A stretch of 64,000 nt of DNA from Sphingomonas sp. (GTDB lineage: Bacteria > Pseudomonadota > Alphaproteobacteria > Sphingomonadales > Sphingomonadaceae): the NCBI RefSeq assembly GCF_017744835.1, contig NZ_JAGIAM010000006.1:212383-276382 (forward strand). The letters are read 5' to 3'. Position 1 is the first letter of the stretch; every line of letters begins with the position of its first letter. The notes under the pieces are model-generated. The model was not told the origin of the DNA and did no database searches. It saw nothing but the letters and a program-made list of their open reading frames with translations. A program made the position numbers and the translations under genes. Of this stretch, positions 29,501 through 38,761 are shown in pieces.

Positions 29501-29899
29501 ATTGACCAGCACCAGCGTACGCGAAGTGCCCATCCCGCGAAGGTCGAGCAGGTTCAGGCCGGCAATGCCGACGCCGAGGCCGGGGTTCTGCTGGGCAAAG
29601 GTGCTGCGCAGCTGCGGAAGGTTGTTCAGCGTGTCGCCGACGTTCGTCTGCGCCTGCTGGAAGATCTGATCGCCGGAGATCGACGTGATCGGCACGTTCG
29701 ATTCGAGGTTCGGGCGACGGATGCGCGAGCCGGTGACGACGATCTGCTGCTGAGGTTCGTCGGTCGACTCGTCCTGTGCGTCGGCAGCTTCCTGCGCCGT
29801 CGTAGCGGCAGTGTCGGCGGTCTGCGCGAACGCGACCTGCGGGAGGAGGAAGGAGGCGCTGGCGAGTGCCGTCGCGCCCAGCAAACGGGAGAGTTTCAT
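26597..29899 (-). CDS. TonB-dependent outer-membrane receptor
   Basis: A 1100-residue receptor that imports a ligand across the outer membrane with energy from TonB. Residues 1-25 are a signal peptide (MKLSRLLGATALASASF... cut after AFA). The mature N-terminus is acidic, then QQIVVTGSRIRRPNLESNVP opens the plug domain (about 55-180, with LRGMGTSRTLVLVNGRR and SQSATYGSDAIAGVVNFVLR). The rest is the 22-strand barrel, ending in GFRARF with the terminal Phe expected for outer-membrane insertion. The start at 29899 is set by the signal peptide. A terminator follows. The ligand is not known; no dedicated degradation genes flank it. Confidence 0.95.
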   Translation of the reverse strand: MKLSRLLGATALASASFLLPQVAFAQTADTAATTAQEAADAQDESTDEPQQQIVVTGSRIRRPNLESNVPITSISGDQIFQQAQTNVGDTLNNLPQLRSTFAQQNPGLGVGIAGLNLLDLRGMGTSRTLVLVNGRRHVAADILNNAVSPDINSIPNDLIERIDIVTGSQSATYGSDAIAGVVNFVLRDSFDGVQVRGSSGISDEGFGANQYVSAMVGKNFAEGRGNIVLHGEYAHQERVFGSDIPWLASQDGLAVIDVDTAGLANGSDSFPDRAFVRDIRSASIHRYGLVPVTQSGSGPLCGTGLGSTNGAPGIGSGSTVGTPYNCTYVFTPGGALTPQTGTRLGQGVIGTILGGNGQTGREDKLLSVMPYQQRLNFNLLAHFRVSDAFEPFIEAKWNRVNTLGSNAGPSFIQGQFTQFDIRERIRLDNPFLSAGDRATIANAILASGCNPSLSAPCNVTGIASSFNRTTRSGQGITGPLDAADRAAIAAGTYRFVVARQLADSGIRDEEFERDTYRIVGGVRGTFNDDWNYELSANYGKFTEETVTYGYLDRQRFLLSLDAGRNPTTGQIQCRAQFDPAARVAFAGSDARLASDIAACVPYNPFGAADNSAAANYFTYNARHKASMTQFDVLGFVGGDSSQLFELPGGPIGFALGGEYRRETARYQNDPFVESGATNAVIVGEFDPPAFEVKEAFAELNIPILKDTPFFHQLSLTGAGRVSDYKGAVGTVWTYNVGADWAPVEDLRFRASYGKAVRAPNVSETGFPAVPNFAPGFLDPCASGQIANNPNRQANCAADLGGLLAGLPNTAYSLPIISGSNPNLQPEVSKSLTIGGVFQPRFVPGLSLSVDYYDIQVDNVIVSLTAQAIANGCYDQPSLDNPLCAVFSRWQGPGVGALGEQPGQILGNSLVSAPVNFAKRIRRGVDVNLTYRAQLSDDIRLDTNIIYVHGLKSSNYENPSLPDFENRILSELGDPKDEFRLDADLNMGSVTFGYRLHYIGPMYVNAYEDFNELPAACSTTCPPNNLDYADIQQYPEVFYHDVRFTWDLKNLDDFARDFQLYAGVDNIMNKVPPLGSTATGAGSAIYDIRGRTLYAGFRARF

Positions 29900-29966
29900 A
29901 TTGTGCCCCTTGTCAGGCTGAATGCCCGATGAACACATTGGGGCGCAGGGGCAGGGCCCGCGCAAG

Positions 29967-29981
29967 CGCAATTATATTGCG
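29967..29981 (-). promoter_or_regulatory. -10 element of the receptor promoter within a dyad
   Basis: The minus strand has TATAAT at 29976-29971, 72 bases upstream of the receptor ATG, centred in the palindrome CGCAATTATATTGCG (29967-29981). No good -35 is found 16-18 bases away, which would fit an activated promoter. A second dyad, ATGTTGC/GCAACAT with a 6-base centre, lies at 30001-30020, upstream of that -10. Confidence 0.4.
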
Positions 29982-30091
29982 TCGCGGGATTTGTTTCCCG
30001 ATGTTGCAGACGAGCAACATTACTGAAACAAAATGTAACAAGGGCCAGGGGAGCGGCCCGCCGGACCGCCCCCTCTTGCCTCAAGGGCGCC

Positions 30092-31264
<1,173 letters not shown>

Positions 31265-31300
31265 GGAAGGGGACTCCGGATTAGGCGTTACGTTCGGCGG

Positions 31301-32380
31301 CTATCTAGTAGGCCGAACGTCCCTTAGCCAGCCTGCAAGCGGTTCCCACAGCGCTGCCCGTGCGCGGCCGCCCACGATCATCCCGACATGCCCCATCGCC
31401 AGCTCGCGAACCTCGCCGAAGCGCGCGGCGCTGGCGGCGGGGACGATGCGATCGGTGGTCGAGACGAAGGACAGGGCAGGGCAGGCGAGCGCCTGCGGAT
31501 CGACCGCACGGCCCTCGATTCGCCAGCGGCCGGTGCCCGGCAGATCGGCGGAGAAGAAGTCGTCGAAAAGCTGACGTCCCGCGCCATAGGTGAGCGGCGC
31601 GCCGGCATTGGCCCAGTCCTCGAGCGTGACGAAGGCCCGGGCCTCGGCGCTGCCCGGGGCGAGCCGGGCGAAACGCTCGAACTTGGCGACGGTGCGGCGC
31701 GGATCCAGCCGCCAGAAGCCCGACTGGAGCACCTCCATCGGCACCAGCCCGAGCTGCTCGCAGGTTGCATGCGCCTGGTCCCACAGCTCGGCGATCGGTT
31801 CGAGTGCCTCGCCATAGCCGGTGAAGCGCCAAGGCGCGGCGATGTTGACCAGCCCGGCGGCCGGATGCGCCGCTGCCGCCGCGGTGGCGAGTGTACCGCC
31901 GAGGCAATAGCCGACCAGCACCGGCGGCGAATCGAGGCTGCGCAGAAGCGGTAGCAGCAGCTCGGTGATATGCGCGTCGACGTCCTGCGCGCGGTCTTCG
32001 GGGCCGGGGCTGCCCCAGTCGACCAGCAAGGGGCAGAAGCCCTGCCGCGCGAGCCAGCGCAGCAGCGAATTGCCGCGCGCGAGGTCGAGGACCAGCGGCG
32101 GATTGATCAGCGAGGGGACGAACACCACCGGCATGCGGCCCCTTCCCGCCGCACCGCCATAATCGCGCAGCACCGCGCGACCCGCTCGTGCGATCGCCGG
32201 CTTGAGCGGGCGCGGTGCGGATCTTTCCGCCTGTTGATAGGCACTTAACCCTGCCAGCGCCGCCGTGCGCCGCTCGGGTGATGCTGCAGTCTCGCTGCGC
32301 AGCAGCTCAAGAAACAGCGGCAGGGGGCGCGGTCCGTGTTGCGGCGCGGAAAGAAAGGGTGTTAGGTGTATGCCAGTCAC
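31301..32380 (-). CDS. PhaC-family alpha/beta hydrolase (class III-like polyhydroxyalkanoate synthase fold)
   Basis: A 359-residue alpha/beta protein with a cysteine nucleophile: the box is GYCLGG with Cys159, together with Asp310 (STTDRIVP) and His331 (MGHVGM). These positions nearly coincide with the Cys149-Asp302-His331 triad of class III PHA synthases, and the block SLLRWLARQGFCPLLVDWGSPGPEDR is PhaC-like. It is close to phaA and divergent from phaR by only 14 bases. Class III synthases need a PhaE partner, which is not seen here, so it could be a self-sufficient synthase, a thioesterase-like relative or work with a distant partner. Confidence 0.8.
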   Translation of the reverse strand: MTGIHLTPFLSAPQHGPRPLPLFLELLRSETAASPERRTAALAGLSAYQQAERSAPRPLKPAIARAGRAVLRDYGGAAGRGRMPVVFVPSLINPPLVLDLARGNSLLRWLARQGFCPLLVDWGSPGPEDRAQDVDAHITELLLPLLRSLDSPPVLVGYCLGGTLATAAAAAHPAAGLVNIAAPWRFTGYGEALEPIAELWDQAHATCEQLGLVPMEVLQSGFWRLDPRRTVAKFERFARLAPGSAEARAFVTLEDWANAGAPLTYGAGRQLFDDFFSADLPGTGRWRIEGRAVDPQALACPALSFVSTTDRIVPAASAARFGEVRELAMGHVGMIVGGRARAALWEPLAGWLRDVRPTR

Positions 32381-32394
32381 GTCCGGGGGTGTGC

Positions 32395-32952
32395 ATGAAG
32401 AAGGCAGCTAGTGGCAACGGTCCGGTGATCATCAAGAAGTACGCCAACCGGCGGCTCTACAACACCGAGACCTCGTCCTACATCACGCTCGACCACCTTG
32501 CCGCGATGACGCGCGAGGGGCGCGACTTCAAGGTCGTCGACGCCAAGACCGACGAGGACATCACGCACAATGTCCTGACCCAGATCATCATGGAGGAAGA
32601 GGCGCGCGGCCAGACGATGCTGCCGGTCAGCTTCCTCCGCCAGCTCATCGCGCTCTATGGCGATTCGATGCAGGCGATGGTGCCGGGCTATCTGGAAGCC
32701 TCGATGGAGAGCTTCCGCCGCAACCAGGAGCAGTTCAAGTCGGCGGTCGAGGGCGCCTTCGCCAACTCGCCCTTCGCCGAGATCGCCAAGCGCAACATGG
32801 CCATGTTCGAAGCCGCGGCCCAGGCGTTCAAGCCCGGCGCGACGCCGGCAGCGCCTGCTGCGGCAGCCGAGGAAGGCGCCGAGGACGACGTCGCCGCGCT
32901 CAAGGCCGAGCTCCAGCGACTGCAGGACAAGATCGAGAAGCTCGGCAAGTAA
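32395..32952 (+). CDS. phaR: Polyhydroxyalkanoate synthesis regulator PhaR
   Basis: A 185-residue repressor that binds DNA and PHB granules. The N-terminal PHB/PHA accumulation domain is clear: VIIKKYANRRLYNTETSSYITLDHLAAM (residues 11-38) and FKVVDAKTDEDITHNVLTQIIMEEE. A second helical domain and a C-terminal coiled coil (AALKAELQRLQDKIEKLGK) follow. The start at 32395 gives the conserved N-terminus. The gap to the divergent PhaC-like gene is only 14 bases, so its promoter must lie inside that gene or the two starts compete. Confidence 0.94.
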   Translation: MKKAASGNGPVIIKKYANRRLYNTETSSYITLDHLAAMTREGRDFKVVDAKTDEDITHNVLTQIIMEEEARGQTMLPVSFLRQLIALYGDSMQAMVPGYLEASMESFRRNQEQFKSAVEGAFANSPFAEIAKRNMAMFEAAAQAFKPGATPAAPAAAAEEGAEDDVAALKAELQRLQDKIEKLGK

Positions 32953-32972
32953 CGCGGTGCGCAGCGGGGGCG

Positions 32973-33590
32973 TCAATGCCCCCGGTGGGGCGACAGCGCC
33001 AGCCGCCAGCGGATCGCCGCCCCGCGCAGGGCGAACCCGGCCGCGAAGCCAGCCAGCGCGGGCCAGGGCATCGCGACGCCCGATATCGTCAGCACGATGA
33101 ACAGCGCCGCGGCGAGCAGCGCGGCGGTGACGTAGAGCTCGTGCCGCATCAGGATCGACGGGACGCCGGCGGTGATGTCGCGGATGACGCCGCCAATGCA
33201 TGCCGTGACGACGCCGGCCGCAACCGCCGGGATTGGCGGAATGCCATAGTCGAGCGCCTTGCCGGCGCCATAGACCGCATAGGCGGCGAGCCCCGCGCCA
33301 TCGAGCCATTCGAGCGCGCGCTCGGGCCACCAGCGCAGCGGGATCGCCCAGGCGCCCAGCGCGATGACCACGCACAGGATCACCGGCTTGGGGTCGTGCA
33401 TCCAGAAGACCGGCGCGCCGATCAGCAGGTCGCGCAGCGTGCCGCCACCCGTCGCAGTGATCAGCGCGAAGAAGCAGGCGCCGACGAAATCGAGCCGCTT
33501 GCGCGCGGCAGCGAGCGCGCCCGACGCCGCGAAGACGGAGAGGCCGGCGAGATCCAGCCAGGGAAGGAGCAGTTCGAACCCGAGAGCCAC
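32973..33590 (-). CDS. TRIC/YadS-type membrane protein (UPF0126)
   Basis: A 205-residue membrane protein with seven hydrophobic segments. Its two inverted halves each carry the signature of the trimeric intracellular cation channel family: ATGGGTLRDLLIG at about residues 46-58 and ACIGGVIRDITAG at about 131-143. Bacterial members form potassium-permeable trimers. It ends 20 bases from the convergent phaR stop. Physiological role in this organism is not known. Confidence 0.9.
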   Translation of the reverse strand: MALGFELLLPWLDLAGLSVFAASGALAAARKRLDFVGACFFALITATGGGTLRDLLIGAPVFWMHDPKPVILCVVIALGAWAIPLRWWPERALEWLDGAGLAAYAVYGAGKALDYGIPPIPAVAAGVVTACIGGVIRDITAGVPSILMRHELYVTAALLAAALFIVLTISGVAMPWPALAGFAAGFALRGAAIRWRLALSPHRGH

Positions 33591-33620
33591 GCCGCCGCAT
33601 AGGCGCGGCCGCGGCCAGTG

Positions 33621-34688
33621 TCACGCCAGGTGGATCTGGCGCGCCCTGAGCCCGCCGAGCGCGGCCTCGATGTCGGCAGTGCTCGGCATTTCCTGCTCGA
33701 TCACGCAACGCAGCCCCAGGCCGTGGAAGCCGAGATATTCGGTCGCGGCGGCGAAGGCGACCGTGGAGTCGCCGCGCACCTCTGCGCCACGCACCGCGCG
33801 CGCGGGGAGGGCGATCTTCTCGCCGAAATGCGCGCCCTGCGTGTCGGCGACGACTCGGTCGGCTTCGTCGACGATCGAGATGCGCGTCCGCTCCCAGTCG
33901 CGCTCGGAGAACAGCGAGCGATCGGCGAGCATCTGAGCGATGTGCCGTTGCCAGTCATATTCGAGATAGAAGGCGCCCTCGGGCGTGCCTTCATGGCCGC
34001 GGCTGCGCACGCCGGTGACGAACACGAGCACCGCGCGGTGATCGGACCAGGGGTTCTGCCACACTTCGTCGGTGAACCATTCGTCGCTGTGACGGCTGCC
34101 CATCGCACGCAGGAACTGCGGCGCCTTGGACAGGTCCGCCTGGCGCACGCGCGCGGTCGGGTTGGACGAGAGAAACACCTGGCCGCCGGCGTTGGCGACA
34201 AAGGTATTGAGATAATAGGGCGAGGCGCGGGTGAAGAGCGCGAGCCGCTCCTGCGCCGCCGCGACCTTGGCGGGGGTGGGGTCTATCGTCGCGGCGATCA
34301 CTTCGGCGTCCGCGGCCATCACGCGCAGGTCGACGCTCCGATCGAACAAATGGCGCGTGACGTTCTGGATCAGCGCCTGGGCAAGCTCGACCAGCCGCGT
34401 GCCTTCGATCTCGCCGACCATCTCGTCGGCGATGCCTGCGCCCATCGCGATGCGTTCGCGCACTTCGGAGCGGAATTCGAGCGAGCTGCTGCGCGCCTGC
34501 TGTGCGAGTGCCTTCACTTCCTGCGCGACGACCGAGAAGCCGCGGCCGGCTTCGCCCGAGCGGGCGGCCTCGATGGCGGCGTTGAGTGCGAGGAGGTTGG
34601 TGCGCGCCGCAATCTCCTCGTTGCGGCTGGCAAAGCTGTCCACGTCTTCGCGGAGCACGGAGAGGAGGGTTCGGATTCGGCGTGGCAC
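33621..34688 (-). CDS. Soluble chemoreceptor-like protein with N-terminal signalling hairpin and C-terminal Cache-like domain
   Basis: A 355-residue protein. Residues 20-66 are the tip of a methyl-accepting chemotaxis protein: [19 protein letters not shown], then [20 protein letters not shown], the part that contacts CheA and CheW. A helical linker (67-130) leads to a sensor at about 140-345 with [20 protein letters not shown] and [18 protein letters not shown], resembling a Cache domain. No membrane segment or signal is present, and the order is the reverse of normal receptors. The GTG start at 34688 is followed closely by the hairpin and a complete gene lies 61 bases upstream, so an N-terminal sensor was not simply cut off. 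No che genes are nearby. Confidence 0.78.
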   Translation of the reverse strand: MPRRIRTLLSVLREDVDSFASRNEEIAARTNLLALNAAIEAARSGEAGRGFSVVAQEVKALAQQARSSSLEFRSEVRERIAMGAGIADEMVGEIEGTRLVELAQALIQNVTRHLFDRSVDLRVMAADAEVIAATIDPTPAKVAAAQERLALFTRASPYYLNTFVANAGGQVFLSSNPTARVRQADLSKAPQFLRAMGSRHSDEWFTDEVWQNPWSDHRAVLVFVTGVRSRGHEGTPEGAFYLEYDWQRHIAQMLADRSLFSERDWERTRISIVDEADRVVADTQGAHFGEKIALPARAVRGAEVRGDSTVAFAAATEYLGFHGLGLRCVIEQEMPSTADIEAALGGLRARQIHLA

Positions 34689-34748
34689 GAACGTCGTTGC
34701 TATACCGCAATGGTTAACGGCTGGTGCACTGCAGCATCCGGATTTTGC

Positions 34749-35567
34749 TCAGCCCGGCTTTTTGAACTTGAGCGTCATCCGATCGCTTTCCCCGATCGCC
34801 TCGTATTTGGCGCGGTCGATGTCCTTGAGCCGATAGCTGGGGGGCAGCGTCCAGACGCCGTCGGGCCAGTCGGCGGTGTCGCGCGGGTTGGCATTGACCT
34901 CGGACGCGCCGGCGTCGCGGAAGCCCGCCTGCTCGGCGAGGCGGCGCACGGTCGAGACCTTGATGTAGCCGCTGTTCTTCTCACGCTCCTCGCTCGCCGA
35001 CTCGGGCAGCCGGTGGTCGACGACGCCCAGCGTGCCGCCGGGCTTGAGCATCGCGTACATCTGGCGGAACGCCTCGGCGGCATAGTCCTGCCCGCCGCGC
35101 TGATAGCCCATCCGCCAATTGTGGACGTTGCGGAAGGTGAGCACCACATCGGCGGTGCCGTCGGGGACCTTGGGCTGGCCATCGGACCAGGGGAAGGCGG
35201 CGAGCTTCACCGCGCCATAGGTGGTGGCGTCCTTCGCCTGCAGCCCCTGCACGCCCTTGAGTCCATCGGGCCAGGGGCCGGCGGCGTAGAGCGTACCCTT
35301 CGCCCTGGTCAGGGGAGCGAGGATCTCGGTGTACCAGCCGCCGCCCGGCCAGATCTCGACCACCGTGTCGCCGGGCGAGACTCCGAAGAAGCTTAGCGTG
35401 TCGAGCGGGTGGCGATATTTGTCGCGCGCCAGATTGGCGGGCGTGCGAGTCGGCGCGGCCACGGCCTGGGCGAGCGTCTGCCGCTGCGTGCGCGGCTCGC
35501 GCGCGGCAACGCTGGCAATGGCGATCACCATGGTGGCGACGGCGACGATCGTGAGCGACTGGCGCAT
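34749..35567 (-). CDS. Exported SAM-methyltransferase-like protein
   Basis: A 272-residue protein with a signal sequence (MRQSLTIVAVATMVIAIASVAA). The mature part has a class I methyltransferase fold: VVEIWPGGGWYTEILAPL as the SAM-binding loop, VVLTFRNVHNW and a MLKPGGTLGVVDHRLP strand. This is the exported predicted-methyltransferase group (COG4798-like). How SAM would be available outside the cytoplasm is unclear, so it may bind another ligand. It is upstream of the chemoreceptor-like gene on the same strand and divergent from a small membrane protein. Confidence 0.85.
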   Translation of the reverse strand: MRQSLTIVAVATMVIAIASVAAREPRTQRQTLAQAVAAPTRTPANLARDKYRHPLDTLSFFGVSPGDTVVEIWPGGGWYTEILAPLTRAKGTLYAAGPWPDGLKGVQGLQAKDATTYGAVKLAAFPWSDGQPKVPDGTADVVLTFRNVHNWRMGYQRGGQDYAAEAFRQMYAMLKPGGTLGVVDHRLPESASEEREKNSGYIKVSTVRRLAEQAGFRDAGASEVNANPRDTADWPDGVWTLPPSYRLKDIDRAKYEAIGESDRMTLKFKKPG

Positions 35568-35619
35568 GGCCTTTCCTCGTCCGGATGCCTATGGGCCCAT
35601 GTGGGAGTTTTTCGGAACG

Positions 35620-35811
35620 ATGCAACAACAATTGTTGTGCGGTGCGGTAGCCGCTTTGCTGGTTGCGGCGATCAGCGGGCTGGGTGAGCGCCGCCGGCGC
35701 CGGCGGCGTAAACTGGACGATGTCGGGCTGGTGCCCTGGACGACGGTCCAGATGGTCGCGCTGGTCGCCGCAGTCGTGCTCGGCAGCCTCGCGCTCAACT
35801 TTCCTCAGTAG
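35620..35811 (+). CDS. Small membrane protein, 63 residues
   Basis: Two membrane segments, QQLLCGAVAALLVAAISGL (about 3-22) and VQMVALVAAVVLGSLALNF (about 41-60), flank a very basic loop GERRRRRRRKLDDVG. I use the ATG at 35620, which follows CGGAACG; an earlier ATG at 35599 would add MWEFFGT. A 14-bp palindrome, ACAACAATTGTTGT, overlaps the first codons (35625-35638). The gene is divergent from the exported methyltransferase and its end overlaps the convergent retropepsin gene by 7 bases. No known family. Confidence 0.6.
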   Translation: MQQQLLCGAVAALLVAAISGLGERRRRRRRKLDDVGLVPWTTVQMVALVAAVVLGSLALNFPQ

Positions 35812-36959
35812 AAGCTTCGCAGCGTCAGCGTCCGATCACCGCCGCCGCACAAAGTGAGGCGGACGGTACGGCCCGGCGGTCCCACCGCCCAGTCGACCGT
35901 GCCGCTGGCGCGGACCTGGTCGGCCACCGAAACGCCGTCCGCCGCGCAGATCGTCTCGCCCGCGCGCCAGCCTCCCTGTTCGGCGGGCGAGCCGCGCATG
36001 ACGTGGAGCACGCGGAGCGCCTTTCCGGTATAGTCGAGCAGCAGCCCGCTGGTCGATCGCACCACCGCCTCGTCGGCTGCCTTGCCGGCACGGAGCACCA
36101 TGCGCTTCGCATTGGGGTCGAGCAGCACGCGGTAGCGCAGCATCAGTCCCGTCCCGATCCGCCCCGCGGTGCCAATGCTCGCCGAAAAGCCGTCCGCGGG
36201 CTCGATGCGCACTTCGGTTTCGCGGGGCGCCATCCCCGCGATCGATAGCGAGGAGACCACGACCGTGTCGGTGACGACCGCGCCGCCCATGCCCCATCCC
36301 AGCGTAGTGGTGACCCTGCCCTCGGCGCGAGTCGATCGCCACGCCGCGCGGCTGAGCGTGATCGCCGCGCCGTCGCCGGTGTCGACCACCATGGGGTGCA
36401 GCCGCGTACCCGCCAGCTTCACTTGGGAGACATAGATGCCCGATCGCGGCATGCGGTCGAGCGGCGCAGTGGCGCCCGAAAAGGGCAGCCGGCCGCTCGG
36501 CAGGATGCGGAATCGGCGGTTGTCATAGTCGATGTCGAGCGCGCAGCAGCCGAGCACGTCGGCGCCCACATAGAGATCGGTGCCGAATCGCTCCTGCCCT
36601 AGCGCGGTCGAGATGCCGAGCCGCCCGCCGCGCCGCTCGAGCCCGCCGAACGCGATGCTCGATACCCGCGCCCAGGCCACTTCCACCGATCCGCCGATGG
36701 CGGTGGCGGGCTCGCGGGCATCTGGCTGCAGCCCCGCCTCGGCGGCGAAGCGCGGCGTCGCCACCGTGTCGCTGAGTCCGGTGTCGAGAATGGCGCGGGC
36801 AGGGCGCCCGTTCACGTCGACCGTGAAGCGGATCTGGTTGGTCGGCGTGAGCTCGAACCCCACCCAGCGTGTCTCGGTGTCAGGCGCGAGCGTGATGGCG
36901 GCTGGGGGCGCGGCCTGCGGTTGGACGATCGCGAGCGCGAGGGGCAGCGGTAACATCAT
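35805..36959 (-). CDS. Double retropepsin-like aspartic protease with PDZ domain
   Basis: A 384-residue exported protein with a short hydrophobic start (MMLPLPLALAIVQPQ). Two retropepsin-like units follow, with active-site signatures AILDTGLSD (Asp59) and MVVDTGDGA (Asp193), so two catalytic Asp can come together in one chain as in pepsin. A C-terminal PDZ domain (about residues 310-375, LRVLHVMRGSPAEQGGWRAGETICAADG) likely binds peptide ends. Such proteins are periplasmic in sphingomonads and caulobacters. The target is unknown. A cysteine pair, GCCALDID, is an unusual local feature. Confidence 0.85.
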   Translation of the reverse strand: MMLPLPLALAIVQPQAAPPAAITLAPDTETRWVGFELTPTNQIRFTVDVNGRPARAILDTGLSDTVATPRFAAEAGLQPDAREPATAIGGSVEVAWARVSSIAFGGLERRGGRLGISTALGQERFGTDLYVGADVLGCCALDIDYDNRRFRILPSGRLPFSGATAPLDRMPRSGIYVSQVKLAGTRLHPMVVDTGDGAAITLSRAAWRSTRAEGRVTTTLGWGMGGAVVTDTVVVSSLSIAGMAPRETEVRIEPADGFSASIGTAGRIGTGLMLRYRVLLDPNAKRMVLRAGKAADEAVVRSTSGLLLDYTGKALRVLHVMRGSPAEQGGWRAGETICAADGVSVADQVRASGTVDWAVGPPGRTVRLTLCGGGDRTLTLRSFY

Positions 36960-36988
36960 CGGCAGGGTTAGGCCGTCGTTTCGCCTTC

Positions 36989-37023
36989 GTCATCTCCGCG
37001 AAAGCGCGGAACCGGACCCAAGG
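36989..37023. repeat. Single-arm, degenerate copy of palindromic repeat family B
   Basis: GTCATCTCCGCGAAAGCG and the following CGGAACCGGACCCA match one arm of the paired repeat at 39226-39306 with several changes. It forms one small hairpin (TCCGCG/CGCGGA) between the cpaF and retropepsin genes, where it may shape the 3' end of the cpaF message. Confidence 0.55.
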
Positions 37024-37063
37024 GCAGGCTTCTTGTCCGCCGACGGCGAACGCCGAGCCGATC

Positions 37064-38611
37064 TCAGAGGCACGCCTCGAGCAGCGCCTGGTCGAAGCCG
37101 AACTGCTTGGCCTTCTCCAGCGTATAGGGGCGCAGGCCCATCGAGCGATACTCGCCGATGATCTTGCCGTCGGCGCTCTCGTCGAGATACTCGAACTTGA
37201 ACAGCTCCTGGGTCACGATCACCGGGCCTTCCATGCCGATAACCTCGGTGACGTTGGTCACGCGGCGCGAACCGTCGCGCAGGCGCTTCACCTGGATGAT
37301 CAGGTCGACCGAGTCGGCGATCTGGCGCGAGATCGCTTCCTTGGGCACCTTGATGTCCGACATCATCACCATGTTCTCCATACGGGCGAGCGCCTCGCGC
37401 GGAGAGTTGGAGTGGAGCGTGCACATCGAGCCGTCGTGACCGGTGTTCATGGCGGCGAGCATGTCGAAACACTCGCTGCCGCGAATCTCGCCGAGGATGA
37501 TGCGATCCGGGCGCATACGCAGCGCGTTCTTGACGAGGTCGCGGATGGTGATCTCGCCCTGACCCTCGAGGTTCGGCGGGCGCGTTTCGAGCGGCAGCCA
37601 GTGCGGCTGCTGCAGGCGAAGCTCGGCCGCGTCCTCGATCGTGAGCACGCGCTCGCCCGGGTCGATCATCTTCGACAGGGCGTTGAGCATCGTCGTCTTA
37701 CCCGAGCCGGTACCGCCCGAGATCACGATGTTGAAGCGGCTCGCGCCCGCGATCTTGAGCGCGGTGGCCATCTTCTGGCTCATCGATCCGCCGCTCGCCA
37801 TCATGTCGAGCGTGATCGGCTTGGCCGAGAATTTACGGATCGAGATGGCGGTGCCGCGCAAGCTCAGCGGCGGCACGATCACATTGACGCGGCTGCCGTC
37901 CTTCAAACGGGCGTCGGCGAGCGGCGTGGTCTGGTCGACGCGGCGACCGACCGAGTTGCAGATGCGCTGGGCGATCTGGAACAGATGCTCCTCGTCGCGG
38001 AACTGGATGTTGGCGAGCTCGAGCTTGCCCTTGCGTTCGACGAAGGTCTGCTCGGGGCCGTTGACCATGATGTCGCTGACCGCCGGATCCGACAGCAGCT
38101 CCTCGAGCGGCCCGAGGCCGAGCAGTTCGTCGACCAGCACCTTTTCGAGCGCGAACTGCTCGCGGCGGTTGAGCGTGAGCTTCAGCTCGGCGAGCACTTC
38201 GCCGATGATCGGGCGGAATTCCTCGGCGAGCTCGTCCTTGCTCAGCGTCGCGGCCGCCTCGGGATCGACGCGCTCGAGCAGGCGGGGGAGGACCTGTTCC
38301 TTGATGCGGTGGATCGAGGCCTCGAATCCCTCGACGCGCGAATTGCCCTGCTCGCCGGTCGCCGCCTGACGGTCGGCCAGGCGCTGCATCGCGTCGCTGT
38401 TGGGGCCGCTCGCGGCGGTGTCACCCTCGGGGAACGCGCCGCCGCCGGGCAGCGGCACGGCGTTGAGCGGCGGGAACTGCTCGCCGCCGAGCGGAACGGG
38501 ATCGGGCTGGCGCGCACTGGGCGAGGAGCCGTGCATCGGCCGCGCGACACCGAACGCCGGACGTCCGCCCGTTGCACCACCCAATCCGTTGCGTCGTCCG
38601 AAAGCGCTCAT
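37064..38611 (-). CDS. cpaF: CpaF/TadA-type secretion ATPase
   Basis: A 515-residue hexameric ATPase of the type II/IV secretion superfamily that powers Flp/Tad pilus assembly. The N-terminal 100 residues are flexible and Gly/Pro-rich; a helical N-domain (DKSELAEEF-like region) and [35 protein letters not shown] are typical of CpaF. The Walker A is [13 protein letters not shown] (about 300), followed by the Asp box [15 protein letters not shown] and Walker B/His box [14 protein letters not shown]. No other cpa or tad genes are close, so it is an isolated copy. No frame damage is seen. Confidence 0.92.
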   Translation of the reverse strand: MSAFGRRNGLGGATGGRPAFGVARPMHGSSPSARQPDPVPLGGEQFPPLNAVPLPGGGAFPEGDTAASGPNSDAMQRLADRQAATGEQGNSRVEGFEASIHRIKEQVLPRLLERVDPEAAATLSKDELAEEFRPIIGEVLAELKLTLNRREQFALEKVLVDELLGLGPLEELLSDPAVSDIMVNGPEQTFVERKGKLELANIQFRDEEHLFQIAQRICNSVGRRVDQTTPLADARLKDGSRVNVIVPPLSLRGTAISIRKFSAKPITLDMMASGGSMSQKMATALKIAGASRFNIVISGGTGSGKTTMLNALSKMIDPGERVLTIEDAAELRLQQPHWLPLETRPPNLEGQGEITIRDLVKNALRMRPDRIILGEIRGSECFDMLAAMNTGHDGSMCTLHSNSPREALARMENMVMMSDIKVPKEAISRQIADSVDLIIQVKRLRDGSRRVTNVTEVIGMEGPVIVTQELFKFEYLDESADGKIIGEYRSMGLRPYTLEKAKQFGFDQALLEACL

Positions 38612-38761
38612 CGAATGCTCTGCAATCCCCGGTGTCTCGGCCCGAGGAGTAGCGCGCCAAGGCTTTAGAATTGCCTAACCACGCCACCATGATGCCCGGC
38701 TCGGCAACCCGCGCGCGGTCGCTTCGTTGAGCGCCTGCAATCATTCCAAAGGAGAGTGTCG

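Noticed and set aside
27767..29932. A 721-codon plus-strand frame opposite the TonB-dependent receptor
   Set aside because: Antisense to a gene with signal peptide, plug and terminal Phe; its product is a repetitive charged sequence.
33618..35396. A 592-codon plus-strand frame over the chemoreceptor-like and methyltransferase genes
   Set aside because: Shadow frame of two minus-strand genes with recognisable domains; no start signal or family match.
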